From UBA5109 sp965661005 (GTDB lineage: Bacteria; Pseudomonadota; Gammaproteobacteria; Pseudomonadales; Pseudohongiellaceae): 64,000 nt of DNA. The notes under the pieces are model-generated. The model made no database searches and was not told the origin of the DNA. It saw nothing but the letters and a program-made list of their open reading frames with translations. Location of the stretch: assembly GCA_965661005.1 (NCBI GenBank), contig CBFICB010000005.1, positions 124,001 through 188,000 on the forward strand, written 5' to 3'. Below are positions 8,613 to 18,440 of the stretch, one piece after another (position 1 is the stretch's first letter; the number at the start of each line of letters is the position of its first letter). Made by a program: the position numbers and the translations under genes.

Positions 8613-9050
8613 CTAGCTTTTTGAGTCGGGAGTCAGGCCATATTCTGCCGTTAGCGAATTTTCATACTTCCAGCCATGAGGCAGTACAATAGTTTCATCC
8701 TGGGTCCCTGCAATTCGACAAGCCGCTACTTTCTTGTTCGGGTCGTTATTAATATCCAGATGTCCATATTCAAGCCAATTACATCTACTCGTAATTCCGT
8801 ATATTTGATCAACAAGGGCAAAATCTTGCGCACCTTCACTGCCCTGATAAACCAGATTCAAGGATTCCAGCTTTTTCGCATATTCCTTTGCCTCATCTCC
8901 ATCCAGAAAACCCAGACGGACAATATTATCATCTTTGCTCCAGGCAAAATTTGGAACATGTTGTCGGAAACCTTCCCACCCATCAGGAATTATTCGATTA
9001 ATTGCCTCCAGCTTTATGATTACCGACACACCCTCGACCAAAACAGTCAT
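8613..9050 (-). CDS. Conserved hypothetical protein
   Basis: 145-residue soluble protein without signal peptide or membrane helix. Its start MTVLVEGVSVIIKLEAI, the internal WEGFRQHVPN and the later CNWLEYGHLD and ACRIAG segments resemble an uncharacterised family of small proteins I have seen in proteobacteria, with no known function. The PHGWKYENSL block near the end is also typical. It is monocistronic by position: 150 bases separate it from the next gene on each side. Confidence 0.7.
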   Translation of the reverse strand: MTVLVEGVSVIIKLEAINRIIPDGWEGFRQHVPNFAWSKDDNIVRLGFLDGDEAKEYAKKLESLNLVYQGSEGAQDFALVDQIYGITSRCNWLEYGHLDINNDPNKKVAACRIAGTQDETIVLPHGWKYENSLTAEYGLTPDSKS

Positions 9051-9204
9051 TTATATTTCCTCATTACTTCAATAACAAAATATCATTTAAAAAATTGCTT
9101 TCTTCTGCTTAACTATTTTCAACAAAAGCATCAAATTTAGCAGCAATATTGCCACAGCTTTTTCTCAATATGCAAAAGTCGTTTAACCAGACTGCAAGTC
9201 TGGT

Positions 9205-10074
9205 TTAGAGTTGTTCAACTTCGTAACCTCTTTTACGCAAGAGTTCGACTAAGCCATCATCCCCAACCAAATGTGCTACACCGACTAAAGCCAGTTCGGT
9301 ATCAGCATCGTCAAACATGGCCTCCAAGGTCGGCATCCATTTATGATTTCTGTCTAGTAACAGCGATTGATAAACCCCAGGCGTATTCTTTTGCATATCT
9401 TCTACAAAAAGATCAACCAGATCTTCTGACTCACCATTACGCCAAATTGAAATCATGCTTTCTATATCACTATCAATTTTTTCCAGGTCTCTTAGGGAAA
9501 GCATTATGTATTCGCTTTCTTCTCCTTCTCCCATTTTTTCTATAAAACCGATTTGCTCATCTATGGTTTCAAAGGCATAGATCGGTTTATCATCATCTTT
9601 AGCACGTTGATGAAAATACACATCCACACCGTTTTGAGTAAAACCACGAGTTTGAAATTCCAGCAATTCCAATGTGCTCATTACCAACCCTGGCTTCATG
9701 TTCTGCAACATCATCATCGGCATGCTAAATTTGGCTACATAATCTGTGAGTAATTGATAAGCGTCTGCATTTAAAACACTTTGCAAGGTTCTACCATCTG
9801 AATACATCAATCTTTGTAGCATGCCCAGTTGCGCAGAAGGATCATTCATCTGATCGATATCAATTTCAAAATATAGATTATCTGCGTTGCTGTAAGCAGT
9901 CTCATACTCAAAGGGCAAGGGATAGTCACTGGAACGCAACATATGAATTGTGCCACCCAGATATACTTTATTATTTCCTTTCGTTGCCAGCCAAACTGAG
10001 CTTTGAGCAAGCGTTTGGCTGCTTAAAATAAATAATAAAAAGAAAGCTATTACTTTCGCTGTTTGCACTAGCAT
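9205..10074 (-). CDS. TraB/GumN family protein
   Basis: 289 residues with a signal peptide (cleavage expected after SQTLAQ, near residue 24). The mature part starts with the family hallmark KVYLGGTIHMLRSSDYPLP and ends with LALVGVAHLVGDDGLVELL and GYEV, which are the paired GxxH motifs of the TraB/GumN (Tiki-like) fold. Related proteins are metal-dependent proteases or pheromone-shutdown proteins, but bacterial GumN members are not characterised well. Probably periplasmic. Single gene, transcribed toward the hypothetical gene. Confidence 0.9.
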   Translation of the reverse strand: MLVQTAKVIAFFLLFILSSQTLAQSSVWLATKGNNKVYLGGTIHMLRSSDYPLPFEYETAYSNADNLYFEIDIDQMNDPSAQLGMLQRLMYSDGRTLQSVLNADAYQLLTDYVAKFSMPMMMLQNMKPGLVMSTLELLEFQTRGFTQNGVDVYFHQRAKDDDKPIYAFETIDEQIGFIEKMGEGEESEYIMLSLRDLEKIDSDIESMISIWRNGESEDLVDLFVEDMQKNTPGVYQSLLLDRNHKWMPTLEAMFDDADTELALVGVAHLVGDDGLVELLRKRGYEVEQL

Positions 10075-10175
10075 GTCGAACTCTTAACTAAAACATTTGA
10101 ACGGTACATTTAAAAACAACGCCTGTATTGAGCCTCTAGCTACAAGTAAGGAAGGGCGTAAAATAGAACGTCCTA

Positions 10176-13100
10176 TTATTGCAAAATAGGACTCAACCAA
10201 CGCCTAGCCTCATCTATAGACCAGCCTTTACGCTCAGCATAGTCAATCAGCTGATCTTCTGCAATTTTCCCAACGGCAAAATATCGACTGTCAGGATGAG
10301 AATAATAAATGCCGCTGACTGACGCTGCGGGCAACATAGCAAAACTTTCAGTCAGGCTGATGCCTGTTTTTTGCGTTGCGTCCAGCAAAGTAAACAGGGT
10401 ATCTTTTTCAGTGTGATCCGGACAAGCAGGATAACCCGGTGCCGGGCGTATTCCACGGTATTTCTCGCTGATTAAATCAGCATTGGATAAAACTTCATCA
10501 CTGGCATAACCCCAATATTCCTTGCGTACTTTTTCATGCATGCATTCAGCATAAGCTTCAGCAAAACGATCCGCTAAAGCCAACAACATAATGGCTCGGT
10601 AGTCATCATTATCCTGCTTATATTGTTCTACAATTTTCTCGACTTCATGACCGGCTGTAACCGCAAAACCACCAATCCAGTCTGCTTTAGCACTTTCTTT
10701 TGGTGCAATAAAATCTGCCAATGCATAATTGGCCTTTCCTTCTCGCCGTTGTTCTATTTGTTGGCGAAGTGTATGCAGAGTTGATAAAACATCCTGACGC
10801 TTATCATCAACATATAATTCAATATCTTCTCCAACACTGTTAGCCGGCCAGAAGCCAATCACAGCTTTGGGCGTGATTAATTTATCATTCACTATTGCCT
10901 GTAACATTTTCTGAGCATCAGCATAAAGTTCACGGGCGCTCTCTCCAACCACTTCATCATCCAGAATTTTTGGAAATTTTCCCGCCAGATCCCAGCTTCT
11001 GAAAAAAGGCGACCAATCAAAACGGTCTATTAAAGTCTGTAGATCAAACTCTTCAAAGACCTTTATACCAGTGAATACAGGCTCAACACCTTCAAAGTCA
11101 GACCAGTTAATTTTAGGCTTGTTTGATCTCGCCTGCTCAAGACTCAAAATATTACGAACAGTATTTTTCTTCATCCGCTGTTCTCGAACCTTGTCATATT
11201 CAGCTCGAATTTCTGCTTTGTACTTGTCAGGCTCTTCTCCTAATAACTTGCTGGCTACACCCACAGAACGAGAGGCATCCGGTACATATATAGTGGGTCC
11301 ACTATACTTTTCTTCAATTTTTACAGCAGTATGAACGCGCGATGTTGTTGCACCACCAATCAATAAGGGCAAGGTAAAACCTTCTCGTTCCAGTTCACTG
11401 GCGACATACACCATTTCATCCAGACTTGGTGTTATTAGGCCTGAAATACCAACAATATCGGCATTTTCATCTTTAACAGCCTGCAGTATTTTACTGCTTG
11501 GAACCATCACACCAAGATCAACCACCTTATAGCCATTACAGCTCAAGACAACACCAACAATATTTTTCCCAATGTCGTGCACATCACCTTTGGCCGTGGC
11601 AAGAACAATAACGCCGGCATTTTTTTGTTGTTCTCCACCCGCATCAAGAATATAGGGTTCAAGATGGGCTACAGACCTTTTCATGACACGTGCACTCTTG
11701 ACGACCTGCGGCAAAAACATCTTGCCCGAGCCAAATAAATCTCCGACAGTGTTCATCCCATCCATGAGAGGTCCTTCGATAACTTTTATTGCTGAGCCTA
11801 GAAGTTCATAAGCTTCCTGCGTATCTTCAATAATAAATTGGTCTATACCATGGACCAATGAGTAAGCCAGTCGTTCTTCTATAGCTGCTTCACGCCATGC
11901 CAATACTGTTTTTTCATCGCTCGCTTCAGAGACAATTGTGGTGGCTATTTCCAGCAATCTCTCTCCAGCATCTTCACGACGATTGAATATAACGTCTTCT
12001 ATCGCCGTACGGAGTGATTCATCAATATCTTCATAAACGGGCAATTTCCCCGCATTGACAATGGCCATGTCCATACCCACTTTTATCGCGTGATACAGAA
12101 AAACTGAGTGCATTGCTTCACGCAGGGCATTATTCCCACGAAAAGAAAAAGATAAATTTGAGACACCCCCTGAGACCTTGGCATAAGGTAAGTTTTGTTT
12201 GATCCAGGCTGTCGCATCAATAAAGGCTTTGCCGTATTCAGCATGCTCTGCTATGCCGGTGGCCACAGCAAAAACGTTCGGATCAAAAATAATATCCTGA
12301 GGAGGAATGCCGGCTACTTCAGTTAATAACTTATAAGCCCGTTCACAAATTTCAATTTTACGTTCATAAGTATCAGCCTGACCTTTTTCATCGAAAGCCA
12401 TTACAACAACAGCAGCACCATAACGTTTAACCAAGCGGGCCTGCTCAAGAAATTGTTCTTCACCTTCCTTGAGGCTGATGGAGTTAACAATACCCTTGCC
12501 TTGAATACATTTCAGACCTGTTTCAATCACTGACCACTTAGAAGAGTCGACCATGACTGGTACTCGAGCGATATCAGGCTCGGCAGCTATCAAATTCAAA
12601 AAGCGTGTCATGGCGGCAGCAGAATCCAGCATGCCTTCATCCATGTTGACATCGATAATTTGCGCACCACCCTCAACCTGCTCAAGCGCTACGCTAATAG
12701 CGGTGTCGTAATCTTCATTTAGAATCAGGGTCTCAAAACGTTTAGATCCCGTCACATTAGTACGCTCACCCACGTTTATAAAATTATTATCTTTACTTAA
12801 GGTGACTGCCTCAAGTCCCGATAAGCGGCACAAAGGTTTAGGTTCCAGCGGTGTTCTTGGCGATTTATTTTCAACGCTTTCACGGATGGCTTTAATATGC
12901 TCTGGTGTGGTTCCACAACAACCACCAACAATATTGACCAGCCCTGACTCGGCAAATTCGCTGATAATGCTTGCCATATGTTGCGGGCTTTCATCATAGG
13001 CCCCAAATTCGTTGGGCAAGCCCGCATTAGGATGACAACTCACATTCACTTCAGATACTCGTGAGAGGTCATCAACATACTCCCGCAATTGTTCAGCACC

Positions 13101-13841
13101 TAGCGCACAGTTGAGGCCAATACTGACCGGCTCGGCATGCTGCACCGAATTATAAAATGCCTCGACAACCTGTCCACTCAAGGTCCGTCCACTTTGATCT
13201 GTGATAGTTCCGGAAATCATTATGGGTAATTTAATGCTGTGTTGATTTTCAAAATTCTTAACCGCCGCTATTGCTGCTTTGGCATTAAGCGTATCGAAAA
13301 TAGTTTCAATTAGAATTAGATCCGCACCACCATCATAAAGACCTTTAATAGCCTGAGAGTAATCTTCAAACAGATCATCAAAGGTGACAGCACGAAATCC
13401 GGCATCCTCGACATTGGGCGAAATAGATGCCGTACGATTGGTAGGACCTAAGACCCCTGCTATCCAGATTGGACGTGTATTCGTCTGATTGTAAGTAGTG
13501 ATGGCTTCACGGGCCAAGGAGGCGCCCGCAACGTTGAGCTCATAAGCCAGTTCACTGAGATTATAATCCGCCTGGGCAATACCCGTTGAATTGAAAGTAT
13601 TGGTCTTAAGAATATCGGCACCGGCTTCAAGATATTCAGTATGTATCTGCCTGATTAATTCCGGACGAGTAATACTTAAAAGATCGTTGTTTCCTCGAAG
13701 TTCACTTTCATAGTTTTCAAAGCGTTCTCCGCGAAAATCTTTTTCCTGTAAACTATGACCTTGAATCATGGTGCCCATAGCACCATCGAGAAATAAAATT
13801 CTCTTTTTTAAAGTCTCAGTGAATAATTCCTGGTGTGACAT
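10176..13841 (-). CDS. metH: Cobalamin-dependent methionine synthase
   Basis: 1221 residues, the full four-module length. Module 1 (about 1-330) is the homocysteine domain, with zinc cysteines in GLNCALG and VGGCCGTTPEH. Module 2 (about 350-620) binds methyltetrahydrofolate (NVGERTNVTGSKRF). Module 3 holds the cobalamin domain with the base-off histidine in DVHDIGKNI and the GISGLITPSLDEM strand. Module 4 (about 900-1221) is the S-adenosylmethionine reactivation domain with RGIRPAPGYPACPDH. It lies 48 bases after metF, probably in one operon. The enzyme makes the cell depend on B12 made or imported from outside this window. Confidence 0.98.
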   Translation of the reverse strand: MSHQELFTETLKKRILFLDGAMGTMIQGHSLQEKDFRGERFENYESELRGNNDLLSITRPELIRQIHTEYLEAGADILKTNTFNSTGIAQADYNLSELAYELNVAGASLAREAITTYNQTNTRPIWIAGVLGPTNRTASISPNVEDAGFRAVTFDDLFEDYSQAIKGLYDGGADLILIETIFDTLNAKAAIAAVKNFENQHSIKLPIMISGTITDQSGRTLSGQVVEAFYNSVQHAEPVSIGLNCALGAEQLREYVDDLSRVSEVNVSCHPNAGLPNEFGAYDESPQHMASIISEFAESGLVNIVGGCCGTTPEHIKAIRESVENKSPRTPLEPKPLCRLSGLEAVTLSKDNNFINVGERTNVTGSKRFETLILNEDYDTAISVALEQVEGGAQIIDVNMDEGMLDSAAAMTRFLNLIAAEPDIARVPVMVDSSKWSVIETGLKCIQGKGIVNSISLKEGEEQFLEQARLVKRYGAAVVVMAFDEKGQADTYERKIEICERAYKLLTEVAGIPPQDIIFDPNVFAVATGIAEHAEYGKAFIDATAWIKQNLPYAKVSGGVSNLSFSFRGNNALREAMHSVFLYHAIKVGMDMAIVNAGKLPVYEDIDESLRTAIEDVIFNRREDAGERLLEIATTIVSEASDEKTVLAWREAAIEERLAYSLVHGIDQFIIEDTQEAYELLGSAIKVIEGPLMDGMNTVGDLFGSGKMFLPQVVKSARVMKRSVAHLEPYILDAGGEQQKNAGVIVLATAKGDVHDIGKNIVGVVLSCNGYKVVDLGVMVPSSKILQAVKDENADIVGISGLITPSLDEMVYVASELEREGFTLPLLIGGATTSRVHTAVKIEEKYSGPTIYVPDASRSVGVASKLLGEEPDKYKAEIRAEYDKVREQRMKKNTVRNILSLEQARSNKPKINWSDFEGVEPVFTGIKVFEEFDLQTLIDRFDWSPFFRSWDLAGKFPKILDDEVVGESARELYADAQKMLQAIVNDKLITPKAVIGFWPANSVGEDIELYVDDKRQDVLSTLHTLRQQIEQRREGKANYALADFIAPKESAKADWIGGFAVTAGHEVEKIVEQYKQDNDDYRAIMLLALADRFAEAYAECMHEKVRKEYWGYASDEVLSNADLISEKYRGIRPAPGYPACPDHTEKDTLFTLLDATQKTGISLTESFAMLPAASVSGIYYSHPDSRYFAVGKIAEDQLIDYAERKGWSIDEARRWLSPILQ

Positions 13842-13889
13842 TGAATATTCTCTATTTAATCTACTAAGTTCTAATGAACTTCTATTGTT

Positions 13890-14771
13890 TTACTGTTTAC
13901 TTCCGTTCACGGCACGCACCCCTAAAGAGTGACATACCGCATGAGTTAAATCAGACTTGTTCAGGGTATAAAAATGAAAGTTTCTTACTCCATTGTTATA
14001 AAGGTTTTCACACTGTTCAATGGTGACAGCCGCCGCCAACATATTGTTGACCGAGGAAGACGGTTCCAGACCGTCAAACAGTTTTATCAAACTTTCAGGA
14101 ACATGTGTTCCACATCTTGCTGCAAGATCCTGAACACGTGTGAAATTCAGAATTGGCAGAATGCCCGGAATAATCGGAATCTCTATACCTGCCGATCGAG
14201 CCTTATCGACAAAGCGCAGATAGGCATCATTTTTAAAAAAGAATTGCGTGATACAGCGTTTGGCACCGGCATCAATTTTTTGCTTTAAGACCTCAATTTC
14301 ATGGTCTAGACCAGGAGACTCCGGGTGGCTCTCGGGATAGGCCGCAACCGTAATATCAAAATCAGCAATCTTATTTAAGCCATGAATAAATTCAGTGGCG
14401 TTTGTATAACCATTCGGATGCACGGTAAATTTTTCTTGCCCGCCTGGTGGATCACCGCGTAAAGCCACTAGGCGTCTGATACCCGCCTCATGAAACTGTC
14501 TGGCCATATCATCGGCTTCAGCCCGACTGGAACCAACGCAGGTTAAGTGGGCAATAGGATCGAGTGCCGTCTCAGCAAGAATGCGCTGTAAGATTTTTAA
14601 ACTACGATCTCGCGTAGTGCCACCTGCCCCATAGGTAATTGAAATAAAATCAGGGTCCAGCAATGCTAAATTATCGATAGACTCCCAGAATCGATCGGCA
14701 TTTCCAAGGTCAGCAGGCGGAAAAAACTCAAAGGAAACAGAGACTTTTTCTTTAGGATCAGCAAAACTCAT
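13890..14771 (-). CDS. metF: 5,10-methylenetetrahydrofolate reductase
   Basis: 293-residue flavoenzyme (E. coli 296) that makes the 5-methyltetrahydrofolate used by MetH. Family blocks visible: VSFEFFPPAD with the catalytic glutamate, SITYGAGGTTRDRS, HLTCVGSSRAE, ALRGDPPGG, and QFFFKNDAYLRFVD. It is transcribed divergently from metR, 138 bases apart, the classic MetR-controlled arrangement, and leads into metH. Confidence 0.97.
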   Translation of the reverse strand: MSFADPKEKVSVSFEFFPPADLGNADRFWESIDNLALLDPDFISITYGAGGTTRDRSLKILQRILAETALDPIAHLTCVGSSRAEADDMARQFHEAGIRRLVALRGDPPGGQEKFTVHPNGYTNATEFIHGLNKIADFDITVAAYPESHPESPGLDHEIEVLKQKIDAGAKRCITQFFFKNDAYLRFVDKARSAGIEIPIIPGILPILNFTRVQDLAARCGTHVPESLIKLFDGLEPSSSVNNMLAAAVTIEQCENLYNNGVRNFHFYTLNKSDLTHAVCHSLGVRAVNGSKQ

Positions 14772-14909
14772 ATTAAAAAACCTTATTCGAGCTTAAAAAA
14801 ACCTTGCTATCATCCCTGAAGTTATTTATAAGGTCAATTTATATATATTTATGCTTATTATTAGCAAATCTTATGAATATTCAATAAACAAACAGATACT
14901 AGAAGCTCT
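14772..14909. promoter_or_regulatory. metF-metR divergent control region
   Basis: 138-base, AT-rich region between the divergent starts. It should contain both promoters and the MetR site. The classical MetR site is TGAA-N5-TTCA; I do not find it with that spacing. The palindrome TGAATATTCA at 14874-14883 has the same half sites but only two spacer bases. A further TGAAGTT half-like sequence is at 14817. The assignment rests on context, not on a full consensus match. Confidence 0.4.
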
Positions 14910-15830
14910 ATGAAATCCCCTCTAGAAATACGCCACCTACGCTTATTACAAACTCTGGCTGATACCGGCACTTTATCACGCACAGCAGAACATATTCATG
15001 TGACCCAATCGGCTTTGTCTCAGCAGATCAAGCAGCTTGAGGATTATTATGCTACCTCTCTGTTTGAGCGTAAAAGCAACCCGATCCGATTTACCCCGGG
15101 TGGAGAACGTTTATTAAATCTTGCTCGCTTGTGCCTGCCTCAAATAGATTCAGCAGAACGCGACATTGCTCGCATTGCCTCGGGCTCAGTAGGGCGTTTA
15201 CGCATTGCCATTGAATGCCACAGTTGCTTTGACTGGCTGATGCCAACCATGGATAAATTTCGTGGCCAATGGCCAGAGGTGGAACAAGATCTGGTTTCCG
15301 GCTTAACACCGGACCCTGTCGCCCTGCTCTTAAGCGATGAAGCCGATCTGGCTGTGCATACTGAACCCGATCAGCGTGAAGGGGTGGTCTATCATGCCTT
15401 ATTCGATTTTGAAATGGTTGCCTGTTGCTCGCCCAACCACCCTGTTGCCAGCCGACCATATATAAAACCGGAACATTTCATCAACGAGACCCTCATTCAA
15501 TATCCGGTTGATGACAATATGCTGGACGGCATCAAACACTTCTTAAGGCCTGCAGGTATCACACCTAAGGCGAGGAGAACGGCAGAACTGACATTAGCGA
15601 TTATTCAATTAACGGCCAGCGGTCGTGGCTTAAGCATGCTACCTACCTGGTCTGTGCAGCCTCAGGCCGATCAGGGATATATAAAAACTTTGCCCTTAGG
15701 CAAACAGGGGCTTTGGTGCAGACTTTATGCCGCAACCATGCATGATGCAGAACCCTGGCTGGAAAATTTTCTGGAATTAGTAAGAACTTTAGCGCCCATC
15801 AGTCTCTCAGGTATCAGACCCTGTAGCTAA
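14910..15830 (+). CDS. metR: LysR-type regulator MetR
   Basis: 306-residue LysR-family regulator. The N-terminal helix-turn-helix contains TAEHIHVTQSALSQQIKQLE. The effector domain carries LRIAIECHSCFDWLMP, the segment that marks MetR (homocysteine sensing), plus the YPVDDNMLDGIKHFLRPAGI block close to E. coli MetR. Divergent orientation to metF-metH supports its role as their activator with homocysteine as co-inducer. The start is ATG at 14910. Confidence 0.93.
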   Translation: MKSPLEIRHLRLLQTLADTGTLSRTAEHIHVTQSALSQQIKQLEDYYATSLFERKSNPIRFTPGGERLLNLARLCLPQIDSAERDIARIASGSVGRLRIAIECHSCFDWLMPTMDKFRGQWPEVEQDLVSGLTPDPVALLLSDEADLAVHTEPDQREGVVYHALFDFEMVACCSPNHPVASRPYIKPEHFINETLIQYPVDDNMLDGIKHFLRPAGITPKARRTAELTLAIIQLTASGRGLSMLPTWSVQPQADQGYIKTLPLGKQGLWCRLYAATMHDAEPWLENFLELVRTLAPISLSGIRPCS

Positions 15831-15841
15831 GACGCTTAAGT

Positions 15842-17083
15842 TTAATCCAGGGAATGAATTACCAGACCACTTCTTAGCTTGGGTTCAAACCAGGTCGATT
15901 TAGGCGGCATCACTTCTCCGGCATCAGCGATAGCCATCAAATGCTCTATCGATGTTGGGTAACAGGAAAATGCCACTTTGCACTCACCACTGTCGACACG
16001 TTTTTCAAGGCCTTCCATGCCTCGAATACCTCCGACAAAATCAATACGCTTGTTAACTCGTGGATCATCAATTCCCAGAAGTGGGCCCAAAATATTATCC
16101 TGCAATACTGCTACATCGAGTCGAGCAACCGGATCACTTTCATCCACAAGCCCTTCTCTTGCTTTCAGGGAATACCACAATCCATCCATATACATGCCAA
16201 ATTCATGCAGGGCAGACGGTTTGAAAGGGCTATCCTGATGAATAACCTGGAATTTTTGCTCCACCATCTCAAGAAAAGATTCTTCACTCAGGCCATGCAG
16301 ATCAGTAACGACACGGTTGTAATCCAGAATTTTCATTTGATTGTGTGGAAACACCACCACCAGAAAGTTGTTATAGGCTTCTGATCCATCATGACTGGAA
16401 TTAGCCTGCTGGCGCATGTTTTTAATTCGAGTGGCCGCTGCTGAACGATGGTGACCATCTGCAACATAAAGACTGGGCACCTCAGCAAAGGCCTGTTCAA
16501 TGCTATTTTGTGTGGCGCTATCGCTCACTATCCAGAATATATGACGTATACCATCAGCCAAAGTGAAGTCATATTCCGGCTTAGCATCAGTAACAGTTTT
16601 AATTAATTCATCGATCTGATCCTCGGCCTGATAAGTCAAAAAGACCGGACCAACCTGCGCATTCAAGGCATCCATATGCTTCACTCGGTCATCTTCTTTT
16701 TCCGGACGAGTAAATTCATGCTTCTTGATCAGGTTTTGTTCATAAGCTTCAACTGACGCCACTGCGACTAAACCTGTTTGCTCATGCTCACCCATAATCT
16801 GGCGATACACATAATACTGTTGAGCCTCATCCTGCTTAATCACACCATCTCTAATAAAGGCCTGCAGATTGTCAGCCCCTTTTTGATAAACCCTGTCGTC
16901 ATGAACATCTATTTCTGGATCCAGATCAATTTCTGGTTTATTGACATGCAAAAAGGTATAGGGGTTACCTGCCGCCATCTCACGTGCCTCGGTACTATTG
17001 AGAACATCATAAGGAGGCGCTGCCACTTTTTCTGCTAATGCTTGAGTGGGGCGAATGCCCCTGAAAGGTAAGAGTTTTGCCAT
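15842..17083 (-). CDS. DUF1015 family protein
   Basis: 413 residues, typical for DUF1015 (COG4198). Signatures: LLPFRGIRPTQALAEKVAAPPYDV at the start (split here only for recognition), YTFLHVNKPE, YVYRQ, LYVADGHHRSAAA and NNFLVVVFPHNQMKILDYNR. It is often annotated only by domain and has been linked to serine or lyase-like metabolism without firm proof. It lies 27 bases downstream of fklB on the same strand and may be co-transcribed with it. The gene ends 11 bases from the convergent metR. Confidence 0.9.
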   Translation of the reverse strand: MAKLLPFRGIRPTQALAEKVAAPPYDVLNSTEAREMAAGNPYTFLHVNKPEIDLDPEIDVHDDRVYQKGADNLQAFIRDGVIKQDEAQQYYVYRQIMGEHEQTGLVAVASVEAYEQNLIKKHEFTRPEKEDDRVKHMDALNAQVGPVFLTYQAEDQIDELIKTVTDAKPEYDFTLADGIRHIFWIVSDSATQNSIEQAFAEVPSLYVADGHHRSAAATRIKNMRQQANSSHDGSEAYNNFLVVVFPHNQMKILDYNRVVTDLHGLSEESFLEMVEQKFQVIHQDSPFKPSALHEFGMYMDGLWYSLKAREGLVDESDPVARLDVAVLQDNILGPLLGIDDPRVNKRIDFVGGIRGMEGLEKRVDSGECKVAFSCYPTSIEHLMAIADAGEVMPPKSTWFEPKLRSGLVIHSLD

Positions 17084-17110
17084 AGCTGCTTTATATCTTT
17101 ATCAGATGAT

Positions 17111-17728
17111 TTATAAAATTTCTAAAAGTTCCACATCAAAAATTAATGTGCTGAAAGGTTTGATTACACCACCTGCACCAGACTCGCCATAAGCCAGCTG
17201 ATGTGGAATATATAATTTGTATTTCGCCCCTGGGCTCATCATCTGCAAGGCTTCAGTCCAACCAGGAATGACCCCGCTCACAGGAAAGTCGATTGGCTGA
17301 CCTCTTTCTACCGATGAATCAAAGACAGTGCCATCGGTCAAAGTACCATGATAATGCACCTTAACTCTGGACGAGAGTTCTGGCGAATCGCCTACACCTG
17401 CTTCTATGACTTCATATTGTAGACCTGACTCAGTGATATTGATTCCTTCACGCTCTGCATTTTGTGCGAGAAAAGCTTCGCCTTCTGCTTCTATTGACCC
17501 GGCTTCTTCCTGCTGCTTTTGCAGCATGCGCTTATTCAGGTCATCAATGGCTTCGTTCATATCTTCAAGACTAATAGGGCTCTCTCTGCCAGCCAGAGCA
17601 TCAGCCATCCCTGACAATACCGCCTCTGGTTGCATACCATCAAAAGGGCTCTTGGTGAGTTGTTCGCCCATTTGTCGCCCGATTGCGTAACTCGCTCTAT
17701 CATCTATTGAGGTTATTGGATTTGTCAT
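17111..17728 (-). CDS. fklB: FKBP-type peptidyl-prolyl isomerase, FklB-like
   Basis: 205 residues without signal peptide, so probably cytoplasmic. An N-terminal dimerisation domain (YAIGRQMGEQL) is joined by a long helix to the FKBP domain, where VKVHYHGTLTDGTVFDSS, FPVSGVIPGWTEALQMM and IPHQLAYGESGAGG form the active site. Length equals that of E. coli FklB (206). The frame can start at TTG 17743, but the ATG at 17728 has GGGA at suitable distance and gives the family N-terminus, so I chose it. Confidence 0.9.
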   Translation of the reverse strand: MTNPITSIDDRASYAIGRQMGEQLTKSPFDGMQPEAVLSGMADALAGRESPISLEDMNEAIDDLNKRMLQKQQEEAGSIEAEGEAFLAQNAEREGINITESGLQYEVIEAGVGDSPELSSRVKVHYHGTLTDGTVFDSSVERGQPIDFPVSGVIPGWTEALQMMSPGAKYKLYIPHQLAYGESGAGGVIKPFSTLIFDVELLEIL

Positions 17729-17843
17729 GAGATTTCCCGTCAAATTGAAAAGCCGTGCATTCTATCACGTTCATTTTGAGATTTCGGGGCAATGAGGAAA
17801 AATTTAAGCTAGAATTTCGATTTTTATTAGTGAAGAAAATTAA

Positions 17844-18425
17844 ATGAAAATTAGTTTTTTGGCTTCCCATGCCGGCTCTTCGGCTAAAGCTATCATCGCA
17901 GCCATTCGTTCAGGCAAGCTTGATGCGGAAATCGGAGTGTTAATCACCAACAATCGTGACTCATTAATTTTGCAATGGTGTCTGGATAACGACATTGAAG
18001 TTCACCATATCAGCGCTAAAACTCATCGCGGAGAGGAAAACGCTGATGAAGCAATACAAACTGTTCTGCGTGATGCTGACACTGACCTGGTTGTTTGTTC
18101 CGGATATATGAAACTTATTGGGCCGGCAACCTTAAGAGCCTATCCCTATAAAATCCTGAACATACATCCGGCTCTACTGCCTAAATTTGGTGGCAAAGGC
18201 ATGTATGGTGATCATGTTCATCAGGCGGTGCTGGACGCAGCAGAATCGGAATCAGGCGCCACAGTGCATTACGTCACTGATGGCATTGATGAAGGCCCTG
18301 TTATTAAACAGCAGGTCGTTAGCCTGGATGACAATGAAACAATTGATACTTTACGCAACAAAGTACAAAGCTGCGAACCGACGCTTTATCTCAGCGCCCT
18401 GCGAGAGATTTTAGAAGACAAATAA
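17844..18425 (+). CDS. purN: Phosphoribosylglycinamide formyltransferase
   Basis: 193-residue GAR transformylase for the third step of purine synthesis. The catalytic triad is visible: N and H in LNIHPALLPKFGG and D in VTDGIDEGPVI. The N-terminus MKISFLASHAGSSAKAII differs from the common VLISGNGSNLQ form, which places it in a diverged purN-like subgroup. purM, its frequent partner, is not next to it. An HDAC-like gene follows after 15 bases. Confidence 0.88.
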   Translation: MKISFLASHAGSSAKAIIAAIRSGKLDAEIGVLITNNRDSLILQWCLDNDIEVHHISAKTHRGEENADEAIQTVLRDADTDLVVCSGYMKLIGPATLRAYPYKILNIHPALLPKFGGKGMYGDHVHQAVLDAAESESGATVHYVTDGIDEGPVIKQQVVSLDDNETIDTLRNKVQSCEPTLYLSALREILEDK

Positions 18426-18440
18426 GCCAGCATATAAGTG

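Noticed and set aside
14772..14909. Possible cobalamin or SAM riboswitch before metF-metH
   Set aside because: The region is only 138 bases, shared with metR, and no B12-box or SAM-type helix pattern was seen.
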